Assembly (NCBI GenBank): GCA_009823505.1
Contig: VZQC01009975.1
Span: 694,475-758,474, forward strand
Source of the DNA: Rhizomys pruinosus
Taxonomy: Eukaryota > Chordata > Mammalia > Rodentia > Spalacidae
Length of the DNA: 64,000 nt
Direction of reading: 5' to 3'
The position numbers and the translations under genes are program-made. Numbering within the stretch: the first letter of the stretch is position 1; each line of letters begins with the position of its first letter. Below the pieces are notes generated by a model that had not been told where the DNA came from, did not search any database, and saw only the letters and a list, made by a program, of their open reading frames with translations. Positions 1-11,000 of this stretch are shown piece after piece.

Positions 1-975
1 AATGCCCACTCAATAGATGGAGGCAAAGAAATGAACAGAGACTTCACAAGTTGAGGATTAGAGAATGGTTGAGAAACATCTTAAAAAGTGTTCAACATCA
101 TACTAATCATTAAGGAAATGTGCAAATCAAAACGCACTTTAGATGTCATCTTACTCCAATAAGACTGGCCTAGGACCAAGAAAACAAATGATACAAGTGC
201 TGGAGAGGTTGTGGGGAAAGGGGAACACTCATCCACTGCTATTGGGATGTAAACTCGTACAGCCACTATGGAGCAAGTGTGGAGAACCCTTAAAATGGAA
301 TGAACTGACTTGCCACCTGACCCATCTTTACCATCCTGGGCATCGTACCCACAAGAACTCATCCCCACCGCAGAGATACATGCATTGACCATGTTTATTG
401 TTAAGCTCTCTTAACAATAGTGAGGAGCTGGACCAACCCAGATGCCCAATGACAGTGGATAGCGAAAAATGTGGTACATCTCCCAATGGAGTTCTATGCA
501 GCAGTAAAGAAAGATGACATCATGAGCTTTCTGCAGGAAAATGGGCTGGAGCATAGAAGATATCATGACTGAGTGTGACAATACAGTCCCAGAAAACAAC
601 CACAAGATGACATGGTATCAATGCTATGTGTGGAGTGCTAGTTGCCATTCATCTAGTTGTAATTTCTTGTGCATGGCCCCTAGACGCTTTTTGGTCCACG
701 TAGTTGGGAGTGGATGTATATTGGAAACAACAACAACAACAACAACAATGACAAAAAACCTGCATCAAAGAACTGACTGAACGGTGAACTTCTGCCCAAA
801 AACAGTCACTTCCACAAGGAAGAATTTGAGAAAGACGTAGAAAGAGATGAAAAGCATGTTTTGGCAGGAATGCATGAGCTCTGTGGGGTGGGGGGGATAG
901 GGTGGGGGACACAGGTGTAGATTTTAAATATATATATATATATATATATATATAATAAAAAATAAAAAAACTTGT
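1..975 (+). mobile_element. LINE-1 3' end (ORF2 C-terminus and 3' UTR), plus strand
   Basis: The first 600 bases are a decayed copy of the ORF2p C-terminal region. In shifting frames they encode a stretch resembling the L1 Cys-rich zone (GCKLVQPLW near 250-280) and then the last part of ORF2 around 470-560. It is broken by several frameshifts and stops. From about 605 comes a 3' UTR with a (CAA)n run at 723-747, a G-rich stretch near 885-910, a (TA)n run at 929-955 and an A-rich tail near 955-970. The 5' part lies outside the window. It directly abuts a minus-strand L1, so the tail end is approximate. Confidence 0.85.
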
Positions 976-1766
976 GCAAAAAAAATAGAAATAAAATTAG
1001 GTGAGTTTGGAGCATAAACATTTAAGATCGTGAGATCTTCCTGGTTAATAGTTCCATTGATAAGATATAATGCCCCTCTTTGTCTTTTCTGATTAATTTT
1101 AGTCTGAGGTCTATTTTGTCTGATATTAGAATAGCAACTCCTGCTTCCTTTTTAGTACCATTTGCTTGGAATAACTTTTTCCATCCTTTCACTCTAAGGT
1201 GGTGTCTTTCCTTGAGGGTAAAATGGGTTTCTTGTAGGCATCATATAGATGGATTCTCTTTCCTAATCCATTCTCCCAATCTATGTCTTTTGACTGGGGA
1301 GTTTACACCATTAATATTTAAGGTTATTATTGAGAAATGTACATTGTTTCATTTCAACTTATTTTTCATTTGCATTCTTGGTCTAGATATTTCTTTACTC
1401 TGTTATGCTTTTGTTAATTTCTCTTTTGGGTTGCTTGAGGATAGTTGCCCCTTTCTTCTTTGAATTGCTTCGAGTAGTTTCTGAAGTGTTGCTTTTATTG
1501 ACATGTGTTCTTTCATTTTGTTTATGTCATGAAAGATTTTTCTTTCTCCTTAAACTATGGTTGACATTTTTGCCGGGTATAGTAATCTGGGCTGTCATCT
1601 AAAGTCATTTAGCACTGGGAATACTTTGGCCCACTTTCTTCTGGCTTTATAGCTTGCACTGAGAAGTCAGCTGTGGTTCTGATGGGTTTCCCTTTATATG
1701 TAACTTGTTGTTTTTCTCTTGTGGCTTTCAGTATTTTGTCCTTGTTTTGAGCATCTGTTGTTTTAA

Positions 1767-2453
1767 CTATGATATGACTTGGGAATTGCTTTTCTGGTCT
1801 TGTCTATTTGGTCTTCTTTGTGCTTCTTGTATTTGTATGGATTTGTCTTTTTTCAGTTTGCAGAATTTTTCTTCTATTATTCTGTTGAAGATCTGATTAA
1901 TATAGCTCTCTTGGGATTCTTCTCCTTCCTCTAGCCCTATGATGCAGAAGTTTGGTCTTTTCATAGTGTCCCACATTTCTTGATGCTTCCACCCTTGTGT
2001 GTGTGTTTTTTTATAATTTTCATAACCTTTACTTGAGCTGCAGTGTGTCTGCTTCTCAGGCTTTTTTCCTATCCTTTCCTGCTGATTAGATGAATGTTCA
2101 ATTTCCTTTTTCATTCCATCCTCTGATTTCTTCAGTATTTCCACTTCCTTTTGGAGCTTTTCATTTTCTTCTTGTAGCTCCTTGCTTTGCTGGCCAGTTT
2201 CTTTTTTCCTTTCAGCCTGAGATCTTTTCAATGTTTCCACTTCCTTTTGGAATGACAATTCTCTCCCTCTAGTTCTTTTTGGGGTTTGTATTTCTCTTTC
2301 TCTAGTTCTTTTTGGAGTTTGTATTTCTCTTTCTCTAGTTCTTTTCAGAGTTTGTATTTCTCTTCCTCTAGTTGTTTTTTTTTTTTTTTTTGAGTTTGTC
2401 GTTCCCTTTAGTTCTTTCCAGAGTTTATCATTCTTTCTTTCTAGGTCCTTCAT
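1767..2453 (-). pseudogene. LINE-1 ORF1p fragment (coiled coil and start of RRM)
   Basis: A 228-codon open stretch encodes the N-terminal two-thirds of L1 ORF1p, the trimeric RNA-binding chaperone that packages L1 RNA in the cytoplasm. It starts with a Lys/Glu-rich coiled coil (residues 1 to about 120), includes an 11-residue tandem repeat, and reaches the start of the RNA-recognition domain with the typical PNFCIIGLEEGEES-like motif near residues 168-185. The C-terminal domain continues downstream in another frame, so a frameshift near 1767 breaks the ORF. A run of T on the plus strand at 2377-2392 encodes a poly-Lys stretch. The first ATG here is probably internal, because related sequence continues upstream to about 2600. 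Confidence 0.8.
2269..2367 (-). repeat. 33 bp tandem repeat (3 copies) in ORF1 coiled coil
   Basis: Three adjacent 33 bp units start at 2269, 2302 and 2335, and a fourth decayed unit begins at 2368. Each encodes an 11-residue unit close to REREIQTPKRT, so the reading frame is kept. Copies differ by a few bases. The matching part of the L1 at 46.7 kb shows no such expansion. Confidence 0.9.
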
Positions 2454-2935
2454 GGGTTTTTCACTCTCTCCCTTTAGTTCTCTGATTTGTTCTTTATATT
2501 CTTTGATTTCTTCAAATATGTCTACAATTGTTCTTCTAAGGTCGGTGTTTTGGTTTCCTTCCAGGGAGATCTCATTGTTGGGATCTTCTAAGGACTGGTC
2601 GAGTTCGGTGGTGATTTATTATGAGCTTTCTCCATATTGTCGTTTTTCAATTGTGTCTTTGGCATGTGGATTTATTTGTTTATTTGTCTTCTATTGCTAA
2701 TCACAAATGTTAATATGGAGGACAAGTTGGTCACTCAGTTTGCTTCCTGCCAGTTTCTTCTTCAGCTTTGGCTGTGCAGCTTAGAATCACTGACGCCGCA
2801 CCTCCTGGATCGTCCCAACCACAGCTAACCACAGCAAACCATGGCTAACCACAGCACCAGCAGCTTATCCACCACAGTATCCACCACAGTACCAGTAGCT
2901 TGAGCAGGGAGTGGGGGGAGTCCCTCTATCCACAC

Positions 2936-4711
2936 ACAGATCTTCTCTATGATCACCAAATGAGGTCCATTAAGTACCACATCCTGTCTTGATCTTCATG
3001 TACTGGTCTCCGTGATACAGCCTGGGTAGTCCAACAATGGCAGTCTATACTCTGAAGAGGTTGAAACCCCAGTAGTAGCTCAGTCCATAAGTTGGATGTC
3101 TCAGCAGTCCCCATCTGGCACTGAAGGTTTGGAGGATTCATGCAGAGACATGAGTCTTCAGTCCATATTGGAAATTTGAAAAGCTATGTCTCATGTCTTT
3201 GAAGGATGGCAAAAGCAGTTTTATCTTAACCTGTATCTGATGTCTAAAATATGTGGCCTTCAGGATCAGCAGTAAGAGAAAGGAATTTTGGGAATATCTA
3301 TAAAAAGGTTATCATCCATACTTAAGTCTGTGCTGGCCTGGGGGAACACAGGGAGCAGTGGACACTTGCAGACTGTGGTAACCAAAGGTTGTCTTTTGTA
3401 GGTTGGATGTCAAGGAAATTCTGCAACCTCCACTGCTCTCAAACACTGCATTCAGATCAGGTTCATTCTAAAGTGGATTCTACTGGATATTTAATAATTT
3501 ACTAGGATACTTCACTGTTTAAACATCAAACATGTCATTTTCCATTGTCTTACTGACCAAGCCATGTCTATCTGTCTCTCTTCCCCAAGAGCCATGGTGT
3601 TGTTACTCGAGAGCATTCTGATTGTTTGTTCTGTGTATTTACATATGTTTAGAATTCTACCACTGCAGGTTCTTGGAGAAGAAACAGAATAAATGTTTTG
3701 GAAAAATAAATTGTAAAAGAAAACAAATCATAATAGATTTAGTTCCAAACACAGAATTTATATGAATGTGACATCAGTACCTGTCTAAGTCTCCCTAGCT
3801 TCCAAGTTGTTTTCATAACAGTGAGTAAACAGTCTAAGCTTGGCAGTGATGATTGTGATTTAGTTCTGTTTCTATTAGCTGCTGCTATGTACTATGCAAA
3901 ACCTTCCTTCATAATTTTTGGTGAGTTCTTTAAATGTGCCTTAATCAAAGTACTTAGCTTTTAAACACACATTCAGTTTAAGACTTTTGCCTCTGTTCCA
4001 AGCCCCAATCATCTCTCTTCATCTTGGGGAGCCAAGCTGATATGTCTAGGGACCTAAAAGGAGGGAGAGGCTCTTCTGCTCTTTCCACCTGTCATTGAGA
4101 AGTGGACAGATGTCACTTGGCCTCATTTGGAACATAGCTCTGTCTCACACTTTTCCAAGCTTAGATCCTCCAAAAGTTTGTGCTGTCTCAATTTGTTGCT
4201 TATGGGTCATGCTGCCTCCCTGACTGAGCTCCACTACACAGAACCCCTGTATGGCAGGGTCCATATACTGGCTTTTATGAGATACCTGGTGAGTTATTTT
4301 GTGACAAAGGGGTGAGCCCTTCCATCACTCATACCTCTGGTGTGGCATATCTGTCTGTGATTTCGTTCTCGAATCTCAGAGTCTCCATGGCTGAGACCCT
4401 TGACCAGGGGTCAGCTCTCTTAAGGGGTGGTGCAAGGTTCCTCATGTCTATCTGGCATGTGGAGAAGCCCAGAATCCTCAGCAGGCGGGCTAGAGGTGCC
4501 ACCCCTGTCGTACACCAGCCTCTATACTCACCCACCACTTTCAGTTATTTTCTCTGACTCATCCTAAGGCAGATCCAAGTTACTTGTATAATTTTTTCAT
4601 TATTGTGTATAGACAATGAGAGTCCATATTTATTTACCAACACATTTGCTAGTATTTTAATCCATTTTCTTTCTGGAGTTGTTTTCTTTCTTTTAAAACT
4701 AAAACCTTTCA
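2936..4711. other. Unassigned non-coding stretch
   Basis: I recognise no gene or named repeat here. Open frames are short and lack family motifs. The stretch 2940-3340 may be more of the L1 5' region or an old LTR, judging only by its position. The stretch 3960-4560 is somewhat richer in G and C and could be a decayed LTR or retroposed copy, but no boundary or duplication supports that. Confidence 0.4.
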
Positions 4712-4938
4712 GGGGCTGGAGAGATGGCTTAGCAATTGAAGGGCATTGGCTGCTCTCACAGGGGACCCAGGTTTAGGTTCCCAGCACTCACATGGCTGCT
4801 AATAATGGTTGTAAGTCTAGTTCCAGGGGATCCAACATGCTCTCCTGGCTTCCAAGGGCATTGTGCATATAGGTACACTTCCATATAAACAAGCAAAACA
4901 CTCATACGCATTAAAATAAATAAATAATAAAATTCAAA
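4712..4938 (+). mobile_element. B2-superfamily SINE (B3-type)
   Basis: The element starts with the tRNA-derived head GGGGCTGGAGAGATGG, passes through the CCCAGCACTCACATGG and TTCCAGGGGATCC blocks, and ends in an A-rich AATAAATAA tail. It is diverged and its B box (GGTTTAGGTTC) is mutated. It has a single TTCCAGGGGA block, without the 17 nt internal duplication seen in other copies of this window. Confidence 0.9.
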
Positions 4939-6574
4939 ATGTATATCCTTTTAAAACACTTTAGCAAAGTTTGACTCCAGTGGGTCTGTTTTCAGGTTTT
5001 GATAATCCAGCATGTGCTTTACCCTCATTAATGAAAGGTGGTGTTTCCAGATAGATAATCCCAGGAGATGTGTTTTAGGATTTTGGTCCTATAGTTCCCT
5101 GTGTTTTGGTTGAAACTTCTGAGTCTAGGGAGCCTTCTTCACATCCTTCCATTAGTTGGTGCCCAGATCAGTCTCAAACTCTCTGCTGGCACTTGCCTCC
5201 TGGCTCAGTCTGCTAAGTAGTTGGGATTCCAGGCCATATTCTCTTGTGTTGGTCTTTGTGGTCTCTTTTCAGCTTTTGAATTTTCTTTGAATTTGCTTGT
5301 TTATTTGATTGACAGTTCCCTGATACAATATGAAAGAAACTTTTTTTTTTTTTATTTCTGTTGACTGTTGTAAGCTTCATCCTATGGAATAATTCTCTGC
5401 TGTTTGATTTTGAAAATCGTTTCTCTGGAAAACGGCTATTTCTGGTATTCTGATTGCATCACTATTCTCCCATCTCCTTTGTGGGGTTCACCCTCTTGTG
5501 TCTGGGTATGTTTTCCAAACATGTAGTGATATGATTTTCACACAACTCTTGGCATCTGTCCTCTCAAATGGTGGGATGTACCTGTACTTCCTGTCTTGAG
5601 ATTGGGTGGACTGTTGAGTGCATCTTCAGCCATGGAGTGCAGCAATGGGGTTGTCTGAATCTCCAGCGTAGCCACACACGTAAGTTGAAAGCCTTAACAT
5701 GAGTGCCTGGTTGTTGCATTGCTGTCGTTTGCTTGTTTGTTTTGAGCCTTGACCGACTGGCAGCCAGTAGCATTTCTGTCTTTCATTGTAATCAAGGAGG
5801 GCAAACTTCACAACACCAACTACAAAAGCAAACAGGCCTTGAAGGAGTGAGTTCCAGTAGAATCATCATTCCGAAGTAAATACAATCTCAACAATACAAC
5901 AGAAGGTACTATATATAAAATATCTAATCATTAGAAAGCAAATATTAAGTGGCGGTTTGTTAGCTGATAAAAACTTAAAGCAAAACATATAGGTGAAAAA
6001 AATGCAGCTTTGGTAATAACGTTTAATTGGTGCTCTTAATGTCAATGAGGTTGAAGAAGCCAGGAGGGTATTTGGGGAAGAACTGAAGACATGGTGCAGT
6101 ATGTATTTAATACATACAATATGCACATCCCAGAGTCTGCTGCAACATTAACTTCCCAGCCCCAAAGCACCGGCTTAAAATGATTATTTAACTATGCTCA
6201 TGGATTCTATGGTCAGCTTCTCTAGGTTATAAGTGCAAGTAAGAATAGCTTATCTCTGATCAATGATGTTAACTTAGGACCTCAGATCTGGAGGGGAATG
6301 AAAGCATCTCTGTAGCAGGTGCACTGCACATCGGGTGGGTGATGATGGTTGTCAGTAGCATCTACACTGAAATGTTAATCAGAATATCTAGGTATGGCCT
6401 CTGGACCTGGTTTTATCAATGTACCATTACAGGAGAACTTGTGTGGGGTCCCTTGTGTTGTGGCGTGCCCTTCCAGTGTCAGTGTCCCTAAGACTGTGAT
6501 GTTGCTTGATTTCCTAATTCCAGCCTTGAAGCCATCATTATTTTCCAGGGCATTTCTAGGTTTTAAATGTGTTT
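4939..6574. other. Unassigned non-coding stretch
   Basis: Apart from an old B1-like fragment near 5155-5240, I see no gene or recognisable repeat. There is a T13 run at 5341-5353. Open frames here are short and show no domain. Confidence 0.4.
5155..5240 (-). mobile_element. Old 7SL-derived (B1-like) SINE fragment
   Basis: The plus strand reads like the antisense of a monomeric 7SL SINE: CAGATCAGTCTCAAACTC, then CTGGCTCAGTCTGCTAAG and TAGTTGGGATTCCAGGC, which correspond to the B1/Alu left-monomer blocks. It is short and diverged, so a proto-B1 or early B1 copy is most likely. No tail or duplication is visible. Confidence 0.6.
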
Positions 6575-6895
6575 TTCCTGTGACTTTATTTATTTACTTA
6601 TTATTTATGTATTTATTTGAGGGCATTATTAGTTCCTTGTCCCTAACCCTCCCTGCTCCTGTTAGTTCCCTTTGGTTCCCCAGACAATTTTGCTTCTCCA
6701 TTCATGACATGTATACATACATGATTTTACATATTTATCTGAACTCAAGGAATCACATGTGAAAACATAAGCTATTTGCCTTCCTGAAACTAGTATAATT
6801 CTCTTGTTGTTATTGTCTCCAGGTCTATCCACTTGTCATCCTGCAAGTGACTTCTTTCTTCTTCATGGCTGAAATAAATTCTGTTGTGTATGCAC
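6575..6895 (-). mobile_element. Old LINE-1 fragment (3' UTR and ORF2 end), minus strand
   Basis: The plus strand contains antisense L1 landmarks in the expected order: a CCTAACCCTCCCTGCTCC block, then TAAGCTATTTGCCTTCCTG and a segment equivalent to the 'guess-site' end of ORF2 (CTTCTTCATGGCTGAAATAAATTC). It is far more diverged than the L1 copies at 16 and 38 kb. Ends are approximate. Confidence 0.6.
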
Positions 6896-6954
6896 AGGAC
6901 ATTTGCTTCTGATGCATCGCTGTGACTCGTAAACGGTCCTCTGTTTGCTCTTTA

Positions 6955-7172
6955 GATAGCTGCTCTGCTCACTGCTTAAGAGCATAGCTGCTCTGGCAAA
7001 TGAGTTGGGTTGGGATCTTAGGACCCACATGGTGGCTAATACCAATTCAGAACTCCAGTTCCAGGGGATCTAATGTCTGCTTCAAGCCTCTGTGCACATT
7101 TCATGGCACAGGTGCACTTATACACATGCAGGCAAAACGTTCATACACATAAGTAAAAATAAATGCAAAAAG
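6955..7172 (+). mobile_element. B2-superfamily SINE, diverged
   Basis: The head is decayed (AGCTGCTCTGCTCACTGCTTAAG), but the ACCCACATGGTGGCTAA, AACTCCAGTTCCAGGGGATC and CACAGGTGCACTTATACAC blocks and the A-rich tail are clear and in order. This is an old copy with no readable B box. Confidence 0.8.
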
Positions 7173-8392
7173 AAATTTAAATAATATAAACTGTGTGTTT
7201 CAATCAATTCAAGATTGACTTATGGAAATCCAAGAAAGTTATTAGATAGATCATATGTAAATGTTTACATATATATTTCATACTCTAAATATGTTTTTAG
7301 CTTAAATTACATCTTTACATCAATAAGCAGCATGTATAATCATTTTCAAATACATTTTTGGAGTGAAAAATTATATTTCAAGTGTTTGTTCATACAGATT
7401 AGTAAGGAATATGAGTTTTAATCAATACAAAGGGCAGAGAGATAAAAGTGTGGAAGTCCATAAATCAGGTATTTGATATCGGCTTTACCCTTTAATGATT
7501 TCTTATTCCTTCCTCATAAATTTCTAATGGTACTTTTAGGAAAAGTTAAATTGAGTAATAAAAAATGAATTACAAACCTCATTTCAAATTTTCCCCCAGT
7601 TCATGGTTTGAAACATAAATATCTTAGAAATGAAACATTACCAGTAATTGTCTTCTTTGAGCAGAGATTTTAGATAATTCTCTCTTAACTTGATTTGTAG
7701 GTTTTATGGGTTATCTTTTAGCTGTGAATCTTAATATTGCAAGATTAAATGCTTCTTTAACGTTTCTAATACATGAGAAAATAAATGTGCTAACACTGCT
7801 ACTTTGGAATACATATGATAAAGAAAACAACACAATACCCATGGCAGGTTGCTCTGAAGAGTTCAGGCCTTTATTGTGCCCCACATAATAAGCAAAGAGC
7901 TATGAACTCCTGGCTAGAATTTCTTCGCTCCTTTCAGTCTTCCAGAGCCGCTTGTAAGGGAATAACTTGGCATTCACATTAAAGATAATGCAGTTTCTAA
8001 GATAAGTCGGCCAATGAAATTCAGGGTCTGAGTGCTAAGAGCATTCCTCTCACAACAAGCAGTTGGAGCAAGTCATAGTGTTATAGGTGACAGTAGCAGG
8101 AGGGTTTGAAATACTGAAAGAGATGTTGATCACTGACCAGGAGCACCTAGGGATAAAGCAGAGTACAATATCCTGAGATGAAAGTGAGGGAGGCTAGAAT
8201 ACATTTTACAGACTTCAGGAACGGCTCACAATTGCCTCCAGTGGAATTTCAATTCATCAGACTTGGACTGCATAAAATAAGGAATAGTGAAACCAAGCTT
8301 TGACAAATTGTATCCCATAGAAATACTGTCTACCCAAAGGTGTATCATAGAAAATGAATCATTATGGCTACAGGAGTCAAAGTGCAGGGAGT

Positions 8393-8396
<4 letters not shown>
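7173..8396. other. Unassigned non-coding stretch
   Basis: AT-rich sequence with no recognised gene or repeat. Open frames are at most about 70 codons and show no domain. Confidence 0.4.

Positions 8397-8441
<45 letters not shown>
8397..8441 (+). repeat. (AG)n microsatellite
   Basis: An uninterrupted AG run of about 45 bases, followed by a short imperfect purine stretch to about 8452. Confidence 0.97.
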
Positions 8442-8444
<3 letters not shown>

Positions 8445-8735
8445 AGAGAGGGTGTTGTATGAAAACAGTCAGAACAGAAATGCCTTGTGATTTATTGCTG
8501 CAGTTTTTTAAACTGCTATGAATGCATTTGAATAAGCAAAGACACATGCTGTGATCTTTCCATGAAGAGAATTCCACCTCTCTGGTTCCCTGGAGATGAC
8601 CCACAGAGGGGCAGGAAGGGTAAAGGATTGAGCTGCTGCTCCTTGCCTGTCTGGACTTAAGCATCCATAGTGAACAATGTATTTTTCTTTGTCTTTTGTT
8701 TTAAATTCAGACTGCACCTTGAGGGCTATTTAGCA
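8442..8735. other. Non-coding stretch, nothing recognised
   Basis: No recognisable repeat or coding signal is seen between the AG microsatellite and the L1 fragment that follows. Confidence 0.4.
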
Positions 8736-8746
8736 GAAACATTTTC

Positions 8747-9221
8747 TTTTTTATGTTTAGGAATTCACATTTTTCCCTTTTAATTGTATATTACACTAAA
8801 ATATGAATGCATACCTTCCACCCATAAACGTTAATTACCACATCTGAAAATAAGTGGTAAGTTAGTTCTAGGGCCCATTAAGAGAGTCACATTATAACAG
8901 CACAGTTGCTTTCAGATAGAAAGAAATATAACAATAACATTGGTCAGCTTGCCTTCAACTGAGAATTTGGTGCTAGCATCCACAAATGAGGGAAACTATT
9001 TCCTGTTCCTTTGGGGACTGTGTTACTTCACTTAGCATAATGGCTTCTCATTCCATCCATTTACCTGCAAAGTTCATGATGTCATCTTTCTTACTACGGC
9101 ATAAAACTCCATTGTGGAGATGAACCACATTTTTGTTATCCACTCATCTGTTGAGGGGCATTTGGGTTGGTTTCAGCTCTTTGCTATTGTGAAGAGAGCT
9201 TCAATAACAATGGATGTGCAT
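8747..9221 (-). mobile_element. LINE-1 3' fragment, minus strand, with 11 bp TSD
   Basis: The plus strand begins with a T-rich tail complement and the 3' UTR block ATGTTTAGGAATTCACATTT. It then passes into the ORF2 C-terminal region (CTAGCATCCACAAATGAGGG, then the antisense of MNFAGKWME near 9070). The sequence GAAACATTTTC flanks it at 8736-8746 and 9222-9232 and is a likely TSD. Compared with the L1 at 16.4 kb, it lacks the last roughly 150 bp of the 3' UTR. Confidence 0.88.
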
Positions 9222-9399
9222 GAAACATTTTCAGATTACTCATAAACACACTCCCTGATTTTTTTCTCTCTCAGTAAATTATTAAAAGCCATGATGGGTA
9301 ATATACTAATTATTCAAAGGAACCAATTTTTACCTTATCTTTCCAAATAAAATTCATTTTGATAAAAAGTTGACTTATGACTCTACTTGGCAGCTCTCC

Positions 9400-9985
9400 T
9401 CCCCTACCCTTTGGCTCTTAAAATCATTGTGCCCTCTCTTCTGTGATGTTCTCTGAACACTGGGGACAGGAAATATGATATGGATGTCTCATTCAGGCTG
9501 AGAACTCCACAAGCACTCTATCCCTTCACTTTGACAAGTTGTGAGTCTGTATATGAACCACACAGTCCACTGGAAAAGGAAACTTCCCTGGTGAGGACTG
9601 AGAGGTAACCTAATATATGAGGGAAAGAGACACATTTAGAAGGCAGTTTGATACCATGTCAGTTAAGCAAAATAAAAGTAAGAGGTTCTCTCTTAGGGCT
9701 TAAGAGATGCCAAGCTATGGCTTCCAGGCTATATTTATAGTATCAGGCAGCATGTGTTTTCTCCTGTGTAGCAGGCCTTAAATCAGACTGTGGATAACTT
9801 GTCTCCTCCAGGGACTTACATGGTACCTTCTGGCACTCTGAAATCCAGAAGGCAGGGAATAAGCTTTGAGACCAGTAGCAGATCATATGCTCCATGTCTT
9901 GGGAGCAATGTGTGTGATGTCTTCAGCAATATGATTTTACCATCAAGTTCCAGTGGGCAATGAAGAGCAGTGGTGATAGCCTGTA
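9400..9985 (-). mobile_element. Probable old Lx-type LINE-1 3' UTR
   Basis: This segment matches 49.36-49.88 kb of the window in the same orientation: for example GCAGGCCTTAAATC, CACCTTCTGG(C/A)ACTCTGAAA, TCTTCAGCAA and GCAATAGCCTGTAT-like blocks recur in order. Two diverged copies within one window show that it is an interspersed repeat. I recognise the order as that of an older rodent L1 (Lx) 3' UTR, but the family name is from memory. No coding capacity. Confidence 0.55.
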
Positions 9986-10049
9986 TTATTTGGGGGGGTC
10001 CCCTGGGACCACCCCTGGAACACTCAAAGAAAAAAAACCTTTTTTTCTA

Positions 10050-10372
10050 AAATTTAATTTATTTTGGCTGACATCTACAAATATAAATTTGTACATATTT
10101 ATAGGGTCACATGATGTTTCATGCATATATACATTGTTTAAAACTTAAAACTGCTGAACATGTCTAGGTCGTTAAACATGTATAATTTCTTTGGGGTTAA
10201 AAATTCCACAGTTCTGGACAAAAATTACACAGTTCTTTATTTGAGGTTTTTGAAATGCATGCAATATCACATCTATATTGATCCTACTTAAAATTGTACA
10301 TCAAAGCATCATGCTGTATGTTACCAACTTGGTATTCATTGATCAGTTTCATCCACACATCCCTTTTTTTAA
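10050..10372 (-). mobile_element. Probable ancient L1M 3' UTR fragment
   Basis: The plus strand shows blocks like the antisense 3' UTR of ancient mammalian L1 copies: GTCACATGATGTTTCATGC, ATATATACATTG and, further on, TCATGCTGTATGTTACC. It is strongly diverged and AT-rich, and ends are not sharp. Confidence 0.5.
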
Positions 10373-10377
10373 AAAAT

Positions 10378-10735
10378 ATATGTTCAGGGGTTCACATTTT
10401 TTCTTTTAATTTTATATTACTCTAAAATATGAATAAATACCTTCTGCCGATGTACATTAATTACCACGCCTGAAAGTGGTAAGTTAATTCTAGGGCTTAT
10501 TATGATATACACATTATAACATCACAGTTACTTTCAGATAGAAAGAAATATAACAATAAGATTGCTCAGCTTTTGTTTCAATTGGGGGATTTGGTACTAG
10601 CATCCACAAATGAGGTAAACCATTCCCAGTTTGTTTTGGGGGGGGGGCTGTGTTACTTGACAGCATAATTGCTTCAAGTTCCATCCATGTACCTGTTGTT
10701 ATTTTTCTTTACCATTGCACAGAACTCCATTGAAG
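10378..10735 (-). mobile_element. LINE-1 3' fragment, minus strand
   Basis: It starts with a T-run (tail complement) and the TTCAGGGGTTCACATTTT block of the 3' UTR, then reaches the ORF2 end (CTAGCATCCACAAATGAGG near 10600). Like the fragment at 8747 it begins upstream of the terminal 3' UTR module of the 16.4 kb L1. Its right side was used as the target of the SINE at 10750. Confidence 0.85.
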
Positions 10736-10749
10736 AAGTTGTAAATCAG

Positions 10750-10986
10750 GGGCTAGAGAAATGGCTCAGTGGTTAAGAATACTGACTGCTCTTGCAGAAG
10801 ACCCATGTTCGGCTCCCAAAACCCACATGGCAGCTAACAACGGTCTGTAACTCCAGTTCCAGGAGATCTGACACCCTCTTCTGACCTCTGCAGGCATCGC
10901 ATGACACAGGTACATTTACATACATGCTGGCAATACACTCCTACACATAATATAATGAAAAATAATAAATAAAATATTTTTAAATT
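10750..10986 (+). mobile_element. B2-superfamily SINE with perfect 14 bp TSD
   Basis: The head GGGCTAGAGAAATGGCTCAG, the CCACATGGCAGCTAACAA and CTCCAGTTCCAGGAGATC blocks and an A-rich tail are in order. The sequence AAGTTGTAAATCAG flanks it exactly at 10736-10749 and 10987-11000. It inserted at or just beyond the end of the L1 fragment at 10378-10735. It carries no internal 17 nt duplication. Confidence 0.96.
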
Positions 10987-11000
10987 AAGTTGTAAATCAG

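Larger units (their letters stand above)
990..2935 (-). mobile_element. LINE-1 5' half (5' UTR, ORF1, start of ORF2), minus strand
   Basis: Read on the minus strand this runs from a presumed 5' UTR (about 2935-2480) through ORF1 (about 2450-1420) into the start of the ORF2 endonuclease domain (about 1400-990). The ORF2 part encodes the family-typical AGVAILISDKIDL motif near 1100-1150. Matching sequence, in the same order, is found in the L1 at 38.5-47.9 kb. The copy lacks the rest of ORF2 and a 3' UTR, which is unusual because L1 copies are normally truncated at the 5' end. The plus-strand L1 at 1-975 may have inserted into it, leaving the remainder beyond the left edge. Confidence 0.85.

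Noticed and set aside
8377..8664. 95-codon minus-strand frame ending in Ser-Leu repeats
   Set aside because: Its end is the AG microsatellite and the rest has no domain.
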